Positions 12,003 through 25,324 are shown, counted from the stretch's first letter. The stretch: 64,000 nucleotides of DNA from Temnothorax longispinosus (GCF_030848805.1 NC_092369.1:10887199-10951198); one strand, 5' to 3'. Notes: generated by a model not told the origin, from the sequence alone. Numbers and translations are program-made.

Positions 12003-13697
12003 TACATATTCCAATTTTCACAGAGTTTTTATTGGATTAATAAGACGTTTTATATTAAATATGTAGATGTACAAGTTTAAATTTATCAAAAAGTCCGTGA
12101 CACGATAAGTTCTAACGGGCTCCATGTACATCAAGCAACGAAATGGATCATATAAGACGTAATACAATTCTTAATTTCCACTTGTTTTCCATTTGTTTTT
12201 TTGCTTAAAAAAAATTTTGCCTTTGCAAAATAAATTTTCGCCGGATAATACCTTTAGCCTCGTAACGCGCAATATCATATACTATCTGTATCCTTTCCGG
12301 CTTTCTATTTCGTTATTTCGCTGCAGTACGGCAGTCCGTAGTTGGGATATAGTACGTACGGATGGACACAGTAAACACACACGGGTGTGAGACATTTTGC
12401 GAAAAGGATTTCGCCTCCCGAACAAAAGGTTGGCTACATTCCTCGCCGTAAGTAATTCCCGTGCGCGGGAGGAAGGAGGAGGCTTGCGTATGTCCGTCGT
12501 GTGAAATCGAGTGGACAGCTGTTCGTACAACTGTCCACCGTCCGACAGGCTGGTGCTGCTCAGATATCGTTTTTACGGATATACAGGTAGTATCATCCAA
12601 ACGCCTCGAGAGAATTCTCCACCTCCAAGAGTCGCATTCTTGTGCCGATTTATCTTCCGGAAGAAAATCTCGTTGTAAAATCGATCTTAAGTTTGCTTAC
12701 GTGAGAAATAGTTTGCAGTAAACAAAAATTATTTTAACAATAATTTTGGCGCAATACATTTCTTAGTAAGCAAACAAAAATAGCTATAAAAAATGAATAA
12801 AAAGAGTAACGTTGTCTCCTCTAATGTGCTCGCACTTGCGTACGGTTATCATGTAGATAAACTTGAAACAACTCGTTGGTACACTTTTTTTTACATATGT
12901 TGCACCTGAACCTCTCATTTGCATTTTAAAAAACGTTTCTTGAAACATATAATGATATTTCACTCACGATTTCACTGCCTACGCGAGTAAAACGCGATAA
13001 TGGAAATAAAGGTGGCAATCTGTCATCGGCGATAAAACGACGAAAGGACGGAGGGAATTCCAAATGAATTTAACAATTTTCCCTGCGGAAACGAATGATG
13101 CCATTGACATTAGCGATCGAGTCGGCGCGCGATGATTACCCATACCTATGATTACGTAATCTACTCGCATAACAATCCCGTAATGCGTGCTCTTAAACAC
13201 GCACAAATTGCAACGTATCGACGGGCTCTAGGGAGCGTTTCGCAAATTGCGCCAATATACGAACGGACTACTGCCGATACACACGTGGCAATAATTTATT
13301 ATCCGCTCGAGAAGAGCTCACGTGTCTTCTCTCTTCTTGAATTCATGCTGGCTCGTCAGAAGACTCGCATATCACGCGAACTAAAGGATCTATTAAGAAT
13401 CGATGAGAAATGCAGTTTTAATATTAGGTCATTTTACGGCTTAATATTAAAACAAATTAGGTATCTAAATAGGATAAATCGAGACGCCGTGATTCGGATG
13501 TATTTTGCGTCGTTTTATTGTCGTTTATTCCTTGCCGTGCCGGGTCCCTATCTAACAGGCTACGCGAAAGGCAATGTGTCGGTGTCTATGGTTGATTCTT
13601 ACTACTGATTCTACGGCGAGCTCCGCTATACCTCGCCAGACGCCCGCTCGCCGTTACCACTGAGTGGAGGCTACTAATCTCGAATTTTTTCACTTTA
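12003..13697. other. Non-coding region, mixed composition
   Basis: No supported gene. The 158-codon open frame at 13132-13608 has no recognisable domain and spans an inverted repeat. Small hairpins occur at 12513-12540 (8-bp arms) and near 12725-12744 (9-bp arms). Confidence 0.6.
13415..13453. repeat. Short perfect inverted repeat
   Basis: GTTTTAATATTA at 13415-13426 and its exact reverse complement at 13442-13453 flank a 15-nt loop. It is AT-rich, so coincidence is possible. No associated gene is seen. Confidence 0.6.
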
Positions 13698-13718
13698 TTG
13701 CCGCCCATTCTTTTCCCC

Positions 13719-13880
13719 CGGCCCTCTCTCTCTCTTTCTCTACGTGCATTTATTTTCCCGGTCTTCCTCGCTTCCCCATTACCACCGTTTCACTTCCTCT
13801 TTTTTCCCATCCTTTCTTCTTCTTCTCTCGCTCTTTATAGCCCGTTCTTTTTAACTCTTTCTCTTCCTCTATATCCTTGT
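13719..13880. repeat. Pyrimidine-rich tract
   Basis: A long CT-rich, purine-poor stretch with CTCTCT runs at 13723-13741 and TTCTTCTTCTC near 13817. Open frames through it encode serine/leucine/proline low-complexity peptides that I regard as artefacts of composition. Confidence 0.8.
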
Positions 13881-13923
13881 CTGTCTTGCATCGTGCACCG
13901 TGCATCCCTACCGCCTGATTTAA

Positions 13924-14366
13924 ATTCATATGCAAATTGCGAAAGGGAGCACGGAGCGCGGTGGAAGGACCCCGCGATTAGTGAGTGTGTGTGGGTATGC
14001 GGTCGCGGACACTTGGAACAACGCAATTGGGTTTTTACTCAGCATATAATGCGGCTTTGCGGTCCACGCGTGACGCAATGGACGATGCGTTCAGATTTAA
14101 CCGTAATCGTAAGGATAACCCGAGATTCTTGAAATTTTACGCCATCCACTGCAACGCGCTTTTTGAACGCGTTAACTGAATTATCCGAGCGCGCGCGCGC
14201 GTACTTCTTCCTCTTTTTTTGTTCTCTCTTCTTTTTTTCCAAGACATCACGCCAGCGCAACGGGATTTGCATAATTGCGAGCGATTGTTTGTCCTCGTAT
14301 CATGGCCGCCACATACACGCTTCAGGACCCTCGGTGCGCTCCTCTGATCCTGATTCATATGCAAAT
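13924..14366. promoter_or_regulatory. Two identical octamer-type boxes
   Basis: The 14-mer ATTCATATGCAAAT occurs at 13924-13937 and again at 14353-14366, in the same orientation, each preceded by a CCTGATT-like lead. It contains ATGCAAAT, the core bound by POU-domain (Oct-type) factors. The boxes sit between two long pyrimidine tracts. An enhancer with duplicated POU sites is a reasonable inference; a duplicated repeat remnant is the alternative. Confidence 0.35.
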
Positions 14367-14427
14367 GGCTGGGTACACCGGCGCACGACGGCGCGGAATT
14401 GAAGACTGACGCTTACTGGACCACGTT

Positions 14428-14650
14428 TCCCCCCCCCCTTCTCTGTTTCTCTCTCTCTCCTCTCTACCTATATATTCCTCTCTCTTTCGCATCCATACAT
14501 CCACTTTTATCCTCCTCCTTCTGCTTCTCTCGTTCTTCTCTTCCTCTTTCTCTTTTTCTTTCTCTTTCTTTTTCTTTCTTTCTCTTTCCTTCTCTTTCCT
14601 TCTCAGCCATTCTCATTCTCATTCTCTCTTTCACCCTTTCTCTATTTTTC
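14428..14650. repeat. Long homopyrimidine-rich tract
   Basis: About 220 nt dominated by CTCTC, CTTTCTTT and TTCTC repeats on the plus strand. Such a mirror-symmetric tract can form triplex DNA and is prone to length change. The long serine/leucine-rich open frames on one strand and lysine/glutamate/arginine-rich frames on the other follow from composition alone. Confidence 0.9.
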
Positions 14651-17600
14651 TCCATCCATGGTATCCCACTCTTCTCTCGTTTTTCCTCTGTGCACCGAGT
14701 GTCCCTCGGGTCAATCTGAAAGTCGTGTTCCTCCGTGAACACAGCGGATCCATGCATTTTGTGGTTGCAATTTCCTGCGCAATTCCGACGATTCTATATG
14801 TATACGTAGCCACCCGTGCTCCGCGTAATGTATTTGCACTTGAGCTTGGAATTAGAGTTTGAAGCTCCGTTAATTAATGGCCATTTTGGAATTAGGAAGT
14901 TTCAGCCGCGATATTGTATAATTAATACCCCCTCTGTCTAAGTAACTAGACCGCTTGGTGAATGCGTCCTTGAAAATATTCTTTGTCCAACAAGTTAAGA
15001 TGCTTCCTCTTTGATACGAAATTAATTTTCGTTATAAGATTCCGGCTATTCTGATTTTAATTGGAAGCGATTCAGTCATAATTGTTTGATGATGCGACGG
15101 AGTTTTAGCAGAAATAGAGAAGCGCGAAATAAAATTCTTTCGCTCCATAACTGTGGCCGAATATTTAGATATTTCGTAATAAATTTTACGTAATTCAATA
15201 TGCATTAACTTTAACAGAGTTGCAAATAATTAAAAGTATGATAATAAAATTTCTAATTTTAGAATATAATGATAGAAGAGCTGAAAAAACTGGGATGATA
15301 TCATTAAAAATCGTTAAAATATTAACAAATTAATATTGAAATTTTAATCTTTAGACATAATTATTAATGTGAAATATATTATGTTATTATATTACGAAAC
15401 GTTTTTCGTTAGGTGTAATTAGGTTATTTATTACAGAATTTTACAGCGAATCTCATGTTTTATTAATACGCTATTTTCTCTTGCAAATATTCATGATTTT
15501 AAATTTAAAATATGATTTTGGGAAAGCACATTCTTTTATTTGTAAATTATTATTCTAATTTGGCCGATGTTGATATTTATTAATTTTTTTTTGTCTATTA
15601 ACATATCTTGTCCGACTTCTTGTAATTATTAAAAGGTTCATAATTTAAACATAAGAGGAAAATGTCTTTATGCAAATAGTATTTAATAACATAGTCACAT
15701 AGGATCTTTATAATGATAACAGGGATAATAAGGATTACCGCAAATAAAAGTTTAATCTGACGCGTGACGTTTTATCTGGATCTGCAAAAGCGAAGCGTAC
15801 AATTGGATTAATACAGTTGGAAAAATCACTGCGTTCTATCTGCGTATGCTTTTTTAGACGTGCATATAAATAACGATTGAAGCGTCGAGTTCACGCCACA
15901 CTCCGTCGATTCGCATATCTTTCGCACATGCTTCGCGCGTTTGCATTGGCGTCTACACGGCTCGATTAATCAGAGGGGCCGTGCAATCTAATGCACGATC
16001 TAGGGATTACCTCACGGTAGGTCTTGCAACACTTTGGAAATGACAAGCGAATGCTCGCTGTTGAAAAACAATACATCCGTTATAAATATCAAAATCAACT
16101 GTTTAAGAATATGAATTTGTGAATTGCAAAATAACTTGTTTTTTAAATGTAAATCAATTAATTCCTTGAAAATCGTAAGTTAACACTGTTTATCGCTCTA
16201 CATTTTGAGCAGCAAAATTATGTTGGTATTTAGAGGTACATGAATTTCATCAATATCGTGCTATAGAATATATGTCATAACAGATACGTATTTCAATATC
16301 ATTATTATTCTATATGACATGATATTATTAATTTAATCATATATTTGTCGTTGTTGCAATTATTTTATTAGAAATTGTATTTATTATTATTTTATGGAAG
16401 GCTTAATTCTCACTGATTATATCGAATTGCAATTTTTTATTTCCTAAAAAAAGCATGGAATTATTGAAGTTTTTATCGGCATTTAGCATGTTTTAAATAT
16501 AATTTTTTAAATATAATTTACGTGGATGGCACAATCACCCACCCTGTCTTCACGCCACGCATTATTCGCAAAAGCTCGGTTGTCGCGCATCGTACTTTTA
16601 GCCCGATAACTCGCGTGACAGGTTTCCGCAGAGTTGGAACTTAACTTTGTTTACTTTATCGTAATAATTAACAGCTGCGGTTTTGGGTAAAGCTGAAAAT
16701 TTGTGGTCGTTATTGTGAACTCCCAAGTATACGTGTAGCGAAGTTTCGCGTAATTGGCTATGCGTTTCGTGTTTCGCGCTGTTTTCTGAGATAAGCGTTG
16801 ATCTATTTTATCAATTTTTGTCTTGTATTTGATTGTACTTACGATGGATATTCCACTGCGACGCTACGAATTAATCGACTTAACGTTGTAAATCACTATC
16901 ACGACAGCCAGTATTTATTGCGACAATCGTTCTGAGTCTGTTTTGTCAAGACATATCAATCCTTATTGCTATTTTTTAATGCGCCTTATTCACTCCTTTT
17001 GATTTCTATCAGCTCTAACAATAAGAAATGTTCGCGAAGCTATGTCTCTTCCTGCAACATCCTGCATATATAATATACACGCAGACGCGCATGCAAGAAA
17101 AGTATGTCATTATGGCTGGACAGGACCATGTAAATATGACGACGCGTGGACGCATTGTCGAATGACAGCGACGATGATTATTTTATAGCGCTACGGCCGT
17201 CGCCTATAAATCGCTGGTGACGCGTAATGAGGGGTCGTTTAGCCTCGTCAGCCCTTTAAAATCTCTCGCTAACGTAAGTCTTCAGTGATTACCGACGACG
17301 GTCGCGAGGTCGACTCCGTGTGGTCACCGAGCAATCAGTAAAACCTGCCACAAGGCCTGCGCGTGTGTATCTCTGGACGACTGATATAAGCGTATTCGCG
17401 GTATCTCTCCGTATTCGTGCACAACGACAAACCGCGGTAATCGCGAATTCCAAGGAGTTACCGGGAAAAAAAAATATTCGATTGCCGCACGTGCCAACCG
17501 TTGCGCGAGAAAAATCTGTATTTACTCGCCTCATGATAAAGTGAATGAGAGGAACATTCTCGATGGGATTTTTACGATGAGATTTTGTGTAAGCGGAAGA

Positions 17601-18548
17601 TATTTGTCGTGAACAGGCTGTGTGAAATGGTAAGGTTTTCTGAGACATCTATTGATATAATCCGCGGAACACTTTTGCCAATCTCGTGGAATTTCTAAAT
17701 CTCGAAAGAGGGATAACTGTCAACGATGAGTTTTGGCGTTTTCGTTCGAACGTATTTGAAATTCTCGCAACTGGAGGATTATCTTCCTAGAACACTGAAG
17801 GTACAAGAAAGCTACCAAATTTTTCGAATTCTCGGTACGAAAAATTAAACGAGCGTTTTCAATTATCATCTTCGATGTAATGTTATTTCTTGATTGTCTT
17901 CAAGACTTATGCTCGATATTCAGTCAGACCAATCAGAAATATATTAATTACTTGAATATTCCTTTAATTTTTCTTAAATCCACTTTGTGAGATGCGGTAA
18001 TTGTTATTCCGGAAAGCTTTACTTGATTGGTTTTGTCAAACTTACAATTTAGAGAAACTAGAAAGATTTTCTTTCGTTAAACTTAGTTAATTATATAGAA
18101 CTATGAAAGAAAGGCAATAAGACTTTTATTAATCCATCATTTTCGTATTACTCGCAATTTTATTTAAAAAGAAACTTTTCAATTCTAGTAATTAACATTA
18201 ATGATATTTTTAAATTTATTAAGATGAGTGTAAAAACAAGGATAATAATTGCAAAATATATATTAATATATAATATATATATTTAATAAATATATAGGTA
18301 TTAATATATAAATATTATTAACAAAATTTAACAAGCATTTTTGCATTTAAAAATTTTTTCTAGTACATAACAGTAGCATTATTAATATATTAACATTTTT
18401 TTGCTAATTTATATAGTTTTCTAATAAAGGTTTTTATGGTATTTATTACAGTTAAAAACTGCAAATATGTAGTTTTTTTATTAATTGTCAAATACAATTT
18501 ACCTGTTTACCATGCATATTTATTGCACGATATATAATATATAGGTAT
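14651..18548. other. AT-rich non-coding region
   Basis: No supported gene. It includes TAATATATA-type low complexity at about 18255-18315 and a TTTTAAATATAA direct repeat near 16491-16518. A more GC-rich portion around 17150-17560 contains opposing open frames of 74 and 119 codons with no recognisable domain. No RNA gene was found. Confidence 0.6.
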
Positions 18549-18764
18549 ATATGTATCTAGAGACAGCTTCCTGGATTTTTCTGTGGTGTATCGGCAGATT
18601 TCAGAACATTTGGCATTTTCCAGGACTGTCCTGGAAAAAATGTAAGTCCTACGGCAGTTTTCAGGACAGTTTTGGAATCTGCCATACGAATGTGAGGGCA
18701 GATTCCAGGATTGTACATCTAGATAACAGAAAAAGTCCAGGAAACTGCATCCAGGCATACATAT
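18549..18764. mobile_element. Palindrome-structured non-autonomous element
   Basis: The ends form an imperfect inverted repeat of about 37 bp. The left arm 18549-18584 contains TTCCTGGA then TTTTTCTGT; the right arm 18727-18764 contains ACAGAAAAAG then TCCAGGAAAC. A perfect 11+1+11 palindrome (TTTTCCAGGACTGTCCTGGA...) lies at 18616-18638. The words CCAGGA/TCCTGG and GGCAGATT recur in both orientations throughout, including 18592, 18673 and 18697. This internal symmetry explains the near mirror-image open frames of about 90 codons on both strands. No coding function is supported, and target duplications are unclear. Confidence 0.7.
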
Positions 18765-19633
18765 GTATTCACACGTTAAATTATTTGCCATTTATATTTC
18801 ACAAATTACCCGTCAAAGAATAATTCATTTGTCTGCTAACGAATAACGTTCTCATATAGATATTATATAATATATACGTGTCGTTCCGCGTATCCTTTTG
18901 TAAATCTTTTTATTTGCCGAGTAAAAATTTATATTGGCACATTTGAATGGCCGAAGGATATTAAAAGAACTGAACGCGAAATATGCGCATATGAAATTGC
19001 AATCGATGTTCGATATAATTCCACATGCATGTTAGAAATATTGAAATTCTCCGCACGAATGTACGTAAATTATCGTAATGAAAAGAAGACCGCATGTATG
19101 TATGTATGTATGTATATATTTACATATATATATGTATATATATATATATATACCTACATATATGTATATTCTACCAATCGACAACATCTGTCGCTGACAG
19201 TTCGCATTACGGGAACAAATTGAGAAGACGTAACATCACACCCTCTCGTAATGTATGCTCTACGAGATTTTGCGTGAATTGCTTTCAGACAGTTTTACAT
19301 TTTTTTTCATCGCAATATTCTTTTTGCTAGTTATATTTTATATTATAGAAATGTGACAGAAGCAAAAAGGTGATTGTTGTTGAATACTATATATTTATTT
19401 TGTTTAATCGCATACTTACACATCTATTTAGAATCGTAGATTTTTTCCTGCATTTAATATTTTATAATCACCTTTTATATCGCTCTTATACTTCAATCCA
19501 TTAGCAATTTGAACTTTTTATAGTTTCTGAATGATTTCTAAATTTTTTAATTCTCTCGAAAACGTGTTACTCAATAAATAAGATGATATGAAAAATTTTC
19601 TGTAACACATCAAACGCATTTATCACGCTTACG
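18765..19633. other. AT-rich non-coding region with TA/TGTA microsatellite
   Basis: No supported gene. It holds the compound microsatellite at 19094-19165 and is otherwise AT-rich sequence with no recognisable feature. Confidence 0.6.
19094..19165. repeat. Compound (TGTA)n/(TA)n microsatellite
   Basis: Five tandem TGTA-type units are followed by alternating TA runs interrupted by TTACA and CCTACA. Apparent peptides rich in tyrosine and isoleucine here are read from the repeat. Confidence 0.95.
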
Positions 19634-21619
19634 TTGTCGTCGTCTTTTGATGCAAGACCAACCGGGGCGAGTAAGCAGTCAGGGGCTTCTTCTATTTGCA
19701 AAGCAGCGTACAGAGAGAGAGTCAGAAGTAAAGTGGCCGTGATATCAAAGACGATCTCGAATGTCTGTTTATACGGTAACCTCGATATCAGATGCAGACT
19801 GGATTACGAGGTCGGTATCGCGCATTTAATCTTACATCAGTACCCGCAGGCCCATTTATATAGCGGGCTGCGTATCTGCTAGCGCATTCAAAATTCTCGG
19901 TGACTAGTGCTCGGCATCCACGCGGGCACGGGCGCTCGGCACGGTCGTCTTTTCCGCAATAATTTCATCCGTCCGTCGCCGCTCTTCCGGCGAATCCCAA
20001 AAGTGAGACGGGCTAAGTGTAATTTAACGCCTTCCTGGCTTTCCCGTCTCTGTCCCGCCTTTTCTCTCTCTCTCGCGCGCGCTGACGCTGGAGCTGTCGC
20101 AACTTGGCTGCGGCGCGACCCACCGCCGACGACAATTCCCGCGGACGAACGCCTTTTAGCCGTTATTAATTGTACCCATATTAATATAAACGCGTCGGGC
20201 TTAAGGAGAATTAATGCACCCATCCGCGACTTAGCCGCATCGCGGAAAATTTGACCTGGCGCGGACTTATGCGGTTATTCGGTTATTCGGATCTCATTGG
20301 TCGCCGGGTGAAAATTAGCGCCGCGGTCATACGCGGATGTTAATCTCTGACCCTGGTCTTTAGTCTAACAACTGGTGCTCCGCAAACCCTACGCCCGGAT
20401 TCTCGCGTAAAGCGGTATCGCCTTCGTAATACGGATTTAATGCAACAACGAGCGATGGTCGGTAGAAATAAATCCGCTTGTTCGTTGCGGTTTTCTCGTG
20501 CAAACTACGTTGCTGAAATTAATATCCGTTTTTACTCGTCTCACATATAACATCGAAAAGAAAATAAACGCTTCGAATTATGGTACAATTATGATTATGA
20601 TGCTGAAAAAATAGTTTGATTTAATAGTTTTAATTTGTAACTTTGAAAATTCATATTGCATTGTGTCAGAACTTTTCTCGTTCTTGTGGCATATTGATAC
20701 GTAAACGAATATACGAAACAAATTTTTCTTTGTTAATACTGTTGTCGTTTATTTAAGTTACTATTCATATCGAAGAGTTTGCCAAAGATGCAAAATATTT
20801 ATTGGAAGAAAATGAAATTTGAACGAAACATTCCGGATGTCGAGGATGCACACACGCACGCGATGCGAGACGGACCAACTTGCGTTTCTTTTTGCGAGAG
20901 AAACCTTGAGAACATTACGTTCTTAAGCTTTATGCGCCATGCTGGCGTGGAACTTTTGACGTGGTTTATATTTACCTACCGAGAGAGAGAGAGAGTAAGA
21001 TTGTCGGTTGGCAAATTGCATATTCGAATATACATGCGAAGGCGAGCACAGCCGCGCACATATGCTCGCCAGTGTGTATCGAGTTATCCCAGTTCCGAGT
21101 CATGAAGCTGACATGGTCTGTGCGCTACCACGTAGTTCGCGATGCCACTAATTCTCTCCACCACTCGCGAAGCAGCACCTCTATCGATTTATCCCTACGT
21201 TATCATCTCACCTGAACACACGTTGTCTCCTGTCTCCTACGTCTTCTCCCCGCTTCTGACGTACACATCCGTTCGACGAATATACATTGAAATATACATT
21301 GAAAAAGGAAAAAAAGAAAAATGCGCGGGGGGTCGTTTATCCGCTTGTTCGCATTCCACATCGTTGGGCAGAAGGTTGCCGGAGAGCAAAGAGCTCATGC
21401 CCATTCGACGAGAAAGGTAACAAGATGCAAGAGAGGCTTTGCATGACAGTTAATTATCCTGGTCTGCGCAACATTCTACAGCTGCGTGGGTGAAACCTGT
21501 AGGTGTCACCCGCGGTTAATGTTCTGTTGTAGACGTAGGAATATAGCGACTATCTTGAGCGCGGTAATTTAAAAAAAAGTCACTATATATTTTTTACTTA
21601 ACGATCTTTATATATTTTC
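19634..21619. other. GC/CpG-rich then mixed non-coding region
   Basis: No supported gene. From about 19880 to 20480 the sequence is CpG-rich, with overlapping open frames of 111 and 115 codons on opposite strands and no recognisable domain. A GA run lies at 20981-20996. On the minus strand an AG abuts a GTAAAT donor-like sequence at 20975/20976 behind this CT-rich stretch; I give it little weight. Confidence 0.55.
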
Positions 21620-21702
21620 ATAATTAGACGTACATATATATGATAAAAAAATGTATATAATCGTATCTACATTTTTTATTATATGTTTGTATATCTAATT
21701 AT
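21620..21702. repeat. AT-rich fold-back, arms about 40 bp
   Basis: ATAATTAGA at 21620 and its complement TCTAATTAT ending at 21702 bound two arms that match at roughly 80 per cent with small indels, both containing a TGATAAAAAA-like block. The loop is almost absent, so it folds into a near-continuous hairpin of about 83 nt. No coding potential. It may be an old MITE or a hairpin locus. Confidence 0.6.
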
Positions 21703-23321
21703 CGAATCGTGAGATGTTTTTTTATGATATATGCTTGTTTTATTTATGCATCTCATTATACATACAATTCTATTCCGTTTTAGTGTAAAAATTTGTGATT
21801 TCTACTATCGACGTATTAATAGTAAACGATTTATAGCGAAACTATCAAAAACGTTATAAGTTCTTCGCTACGCAAATCCTGAAGTTGGTCAAGATTTTAC
21901 GTGAGGATTGATGACATGAGAAAACAAAGCAGCAGCATTTCGTGTATCCGTATACAACACCGTTAGCCGGCATGCTGGCATTAACTATTCTTCGTGTACA
22001 CACACCGCACAGTCCTTTCTGATCGCTGTCGGTACGTCGGAAATCGAAGACGAATAATACGCGCGATGAAGTTTGACCTTTAATTTGATGCATGATGCGT
22101 GTTCTACGTTTTGTCTTGTCCGAGATCAAACGGGACCGGAGAGCATAATATCGAGACACTGAAGGGAAAGAGATGAGACCGGGCAGGATCGGCTTCCTTT
22201 GGCTCGAGTGTTATAGTTAATTATGTCCGCCAGCGTGGCACGTCTTGACTATCGTTGAACGGCGCGTAAGTAGTAAACGCTTCGCTAAGTAGAGAGGATA
22301 TTAATACGTTGCCTTAACGGAGGTGCTCCACGTCCCCTGTTCTCGTTCCTCTTAGTGGCCCCGATGGAGGCTATAAGCTCGGTCTGCGAAATCATTTCCT
22401 ACGGCCGCGAGCGGCTAAGTTCCTCGACCGGTGTAATCGATATTAACCGGGCATTATTCAACCGCTCGCCCATTTTCCTGCTCTCCCTACGATTTAGCGT
22501 ATATTGCCGCTCTTCTCGCGGGTACATTAGAATACACATATCTATGTGCGCCACGCACATACGCACATACACACGCGCGCAGCAATGAAGGTCTGTCAGC
22601 GTTAATAAGTAACGGCGAGTCTTTTCGCGAGATTTATTTATTTGACGTTTCCTATTCTCAGACATATATCTGCCTCCAGCGCACCTAGCGCATCATCAAC
22701 CCCTCCACTTAGAACGTTAAAAGACATACCGGAACGAAAGCGTGTACAGCGTGTCGATCCATCGTCCGCTTCGGAAATACGACGCCGTGTACTTCATTGG
22801 AGAAATATATATTCTTGAACTCGCGTAACTCGCGTATGGAGACGGAGTGAGGCTCTTCTTGGGGGGTTAAGCACATTTCCGCATCCCCGCGTTGCGGTAC
22901 CGTGATGTCCCATGGCCCCAGTGACCCCATGTGCTCTCGGCCACGCCGCTTCTCCTTTCCTCCCTCATCCGCGGTCACTTCGAACGGTCTCTCTCATTCC
23001 TTCCTGCCTCCGCCTTTCGCTACCGCGTTCGGTTCCTTGTAAGTATTTTCAGCTCCATGCTCCGCTGCCTCGCCGCGCCGCGCGCACCGATATCGGGCCG
23101 TCTTTTTTATATACTTGCGGCTTACCGAGGTGCACGCATACTTTTGTGCGCACGCAGCGGTCACGCTCGCGGAGCTCGAGCTCGACGAACGTCCGTACGT
23201 ATCTCGGCGTCGGTGTATCCAATGAAGTGCCCGCGTATAAGGTGCACACTTAGGTGAAGGTGTATAAGTTGGAGGACTATACGGGATCCTTCCACCGATA
23301 GACATGATTGTTGAAACGTAT

Positions 23322-23403
23322 ACGTGTGTGTGTGTGTGTGTGCGTGTATGCGTGTGTGTGTGTATATATATGTGTGCGTGTGTGTGTGCGCGCGCGCGCG
23401 CGC
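23322..23403. repeat. (TG)n-(TA)n-(TG)n-(CG)n compound microsatellite
   Basis: Alternating purine-pyrimidine sequence throughout: TG units, a TATATATA segment, more TG units, then about seven CG units. It is the most strongly Z-DNA-prone sequence in the window. Open frames across it encode Cys/Val or Thr/His repeats on the two strands. Confidence 0.96.
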
Positions 23404-25324
23404 AGGAAAGCGCGCGGAACCGAATAGAACAGAGGCGGAAGTTCATGGTTACCACAAGCCAAAGCGGCTTCGGCAGCTGGTACGGTTGCCGCAGAGAACA
23501 TTTCAATCGGAGCCACGAGAGTCTTCGAGGTCCACCGATCCTGATCCGAATACCGATATTCAAGTCCTTGGAGGTCGCTAAGATCTCAGCCGGAAGGAAA
23601 TGTTTCACAGGACGCGAAACGATATCCAGGATATCGATTGGCGCGGAGATTGCTCCTGGCTGTCTCCTTTTTTTTCTCTCGAGGAAGCGCGTGACTATAT
23701 TTCTAAGAATCTCCGCGAGATTTTATAGAAAATATCTCAGAATAGAACGTAATAAACAATGAACAAACTTTTGATTAAAAACGTTTGTTTAATTACGCGT
23801 TATTATATATCATATGATTCACAAGGAGTTAGTCATTTTTATGTAATTCTCTTTATTCTTCGCTATCGCGCAGTATTTCTATAATCTTTTCTCCGGGATA
23901 AAAAAATAATAATTTGCCTGCTTTAAATAATCGGCTAAGTCCATTTTTCTTAGCACCCCCCTAGAGTTTCTTAATACTTGAAAAACATTCCTTCATTTGT
24001 TCTCTAATCACCGCCTATAGTTCATTATGAATAGGGGAGACGCTGTTTCTAATGTCTTGATGTTTAAAACGTTGAGTCCACCTATTTATTTAATAAAGTC
24101 GCTCAATTTTATGCGAATTAATTATAAGAAAGTGTCCGCTTCTTACGTTTTTCATATTTATTTAACCATATCGCATTGCTTTTATCTCTCTTTTTTTGTT
24201 TACGAGAAAAATATTCAATTTATTGATTTTATATTAAGTTGTTGTACTTAATTTGTATTTAATATACTTAATTTTCCTTGCTTGCGATGAAAAAATTTAT
24301 CGAGATCGCCATTATAAAATGCAGCATGAATTAATTTAACAGTTATTTCGAAAAAAAAGTAAACAAGTATATTATAATTGATCGATTTTGATAGGACGAA
24401 GAAAAATGCGAATCAATCGTTGATCATGAATAACTGAATTTAAAAAAACACGCACTCATTGTCAGTTCGATCCACGTTTCGTATGTTTCTCGAATGTTAT
24501 CGTCATTTTAGCTGTCGCATTCAATGTAAAAGCAAACATTCATCAGAGAAACGAAACCATAATTATCGCGCATCGTTAGACTCGCATTTTATTATCGTTT
24601 CACCGAAGAAATTGCCAGTCAGCGGCGTCTTCCTCTATCGCTTGTGTCATTACCAAGAATTGTTTGTCTTGTATAATTGGGTGAAGGATATGTTTAGCTG
24701 TGAGGGCGTAATATCTCCGGCTTCTCTCTCCGACGAGTCTCTGTGGACAGTGAACGATCCTGCAGGCAGCCACCACCGTTATCGATCCGCGGAGTGCAGC
24801 CACCTCGGGTTAGAGGAATTCGGACCGATACGAGGAAACAGGTGTCTCCCATAGGGCGTGTACAAGGACCATCTCGAGAGTTAGAGACGGATAGCAGAAA
24901 TTACATCGGGTATTTCCTCCGGTATAAGCCCCTCGCCGCGCCTTACCCGTTCATTGCTCCTTTTACCGCTATCCGTCCAATTCGAGATTCGTGATTCGTG
25001 TCGCCTACGAAAGGAGACAAGAGTTACGGAAGGACGCGCGCGCGGTTACAGGCGTATGTACTGTATTATGTGCATATACACACAAACACACACATACACG
25101 CGCATATCTACGTGGGTGGCAGGAAAAGGGAAGACCAGGAACCGCTATCTGGGATATTCTCGCCGGGTGGGAAAAGAAATTGGGAATTTCACGCTTCCGT
25201 TGGCCATTCGAGGACTGGCTGAGAGTATAAATATGTGTAGTATATGTGTGCGGTCTCTAATGGTCGAAAGAGGACCCCTCCGTCTTTTCGATCCTGTGTG
25301 AAATCACATACTTCGCCGATCTTC

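Noticed and set aside
13132..13608. 158-codon plus-strand open frame
   Set aside because: No recognisable domain; it contains a 12-bp inverted repeat; no splice or start context supports it.
14925..14960. Stowaway-like terminus (CCCCCTCTGTCTAAGTAACTAG)
   Set aside because: No matching inverted end was found downstream, so it is not supported as an element.
15712..15735. Homing-endonuclease-like site (AACAGGGATAATAAGG)
   Set aside because: Only a partial resemblance to the I-SceI site, and no associated intron or endonuclease.
18507..18823. Overlapping frames of about 90 codons on both strands with similar peptides
   Set aside because: Explained by the palindromic structure of the element at 18549-18764, not by coding.
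22994..23608. 204-codon minus-strand open frame, the longest in the window
   Set aside because: It reads straight through the TG/CG microsatellite as Thr/His/Arg repeats, other long frames overlap it on both strands, and no domain is recognisable.
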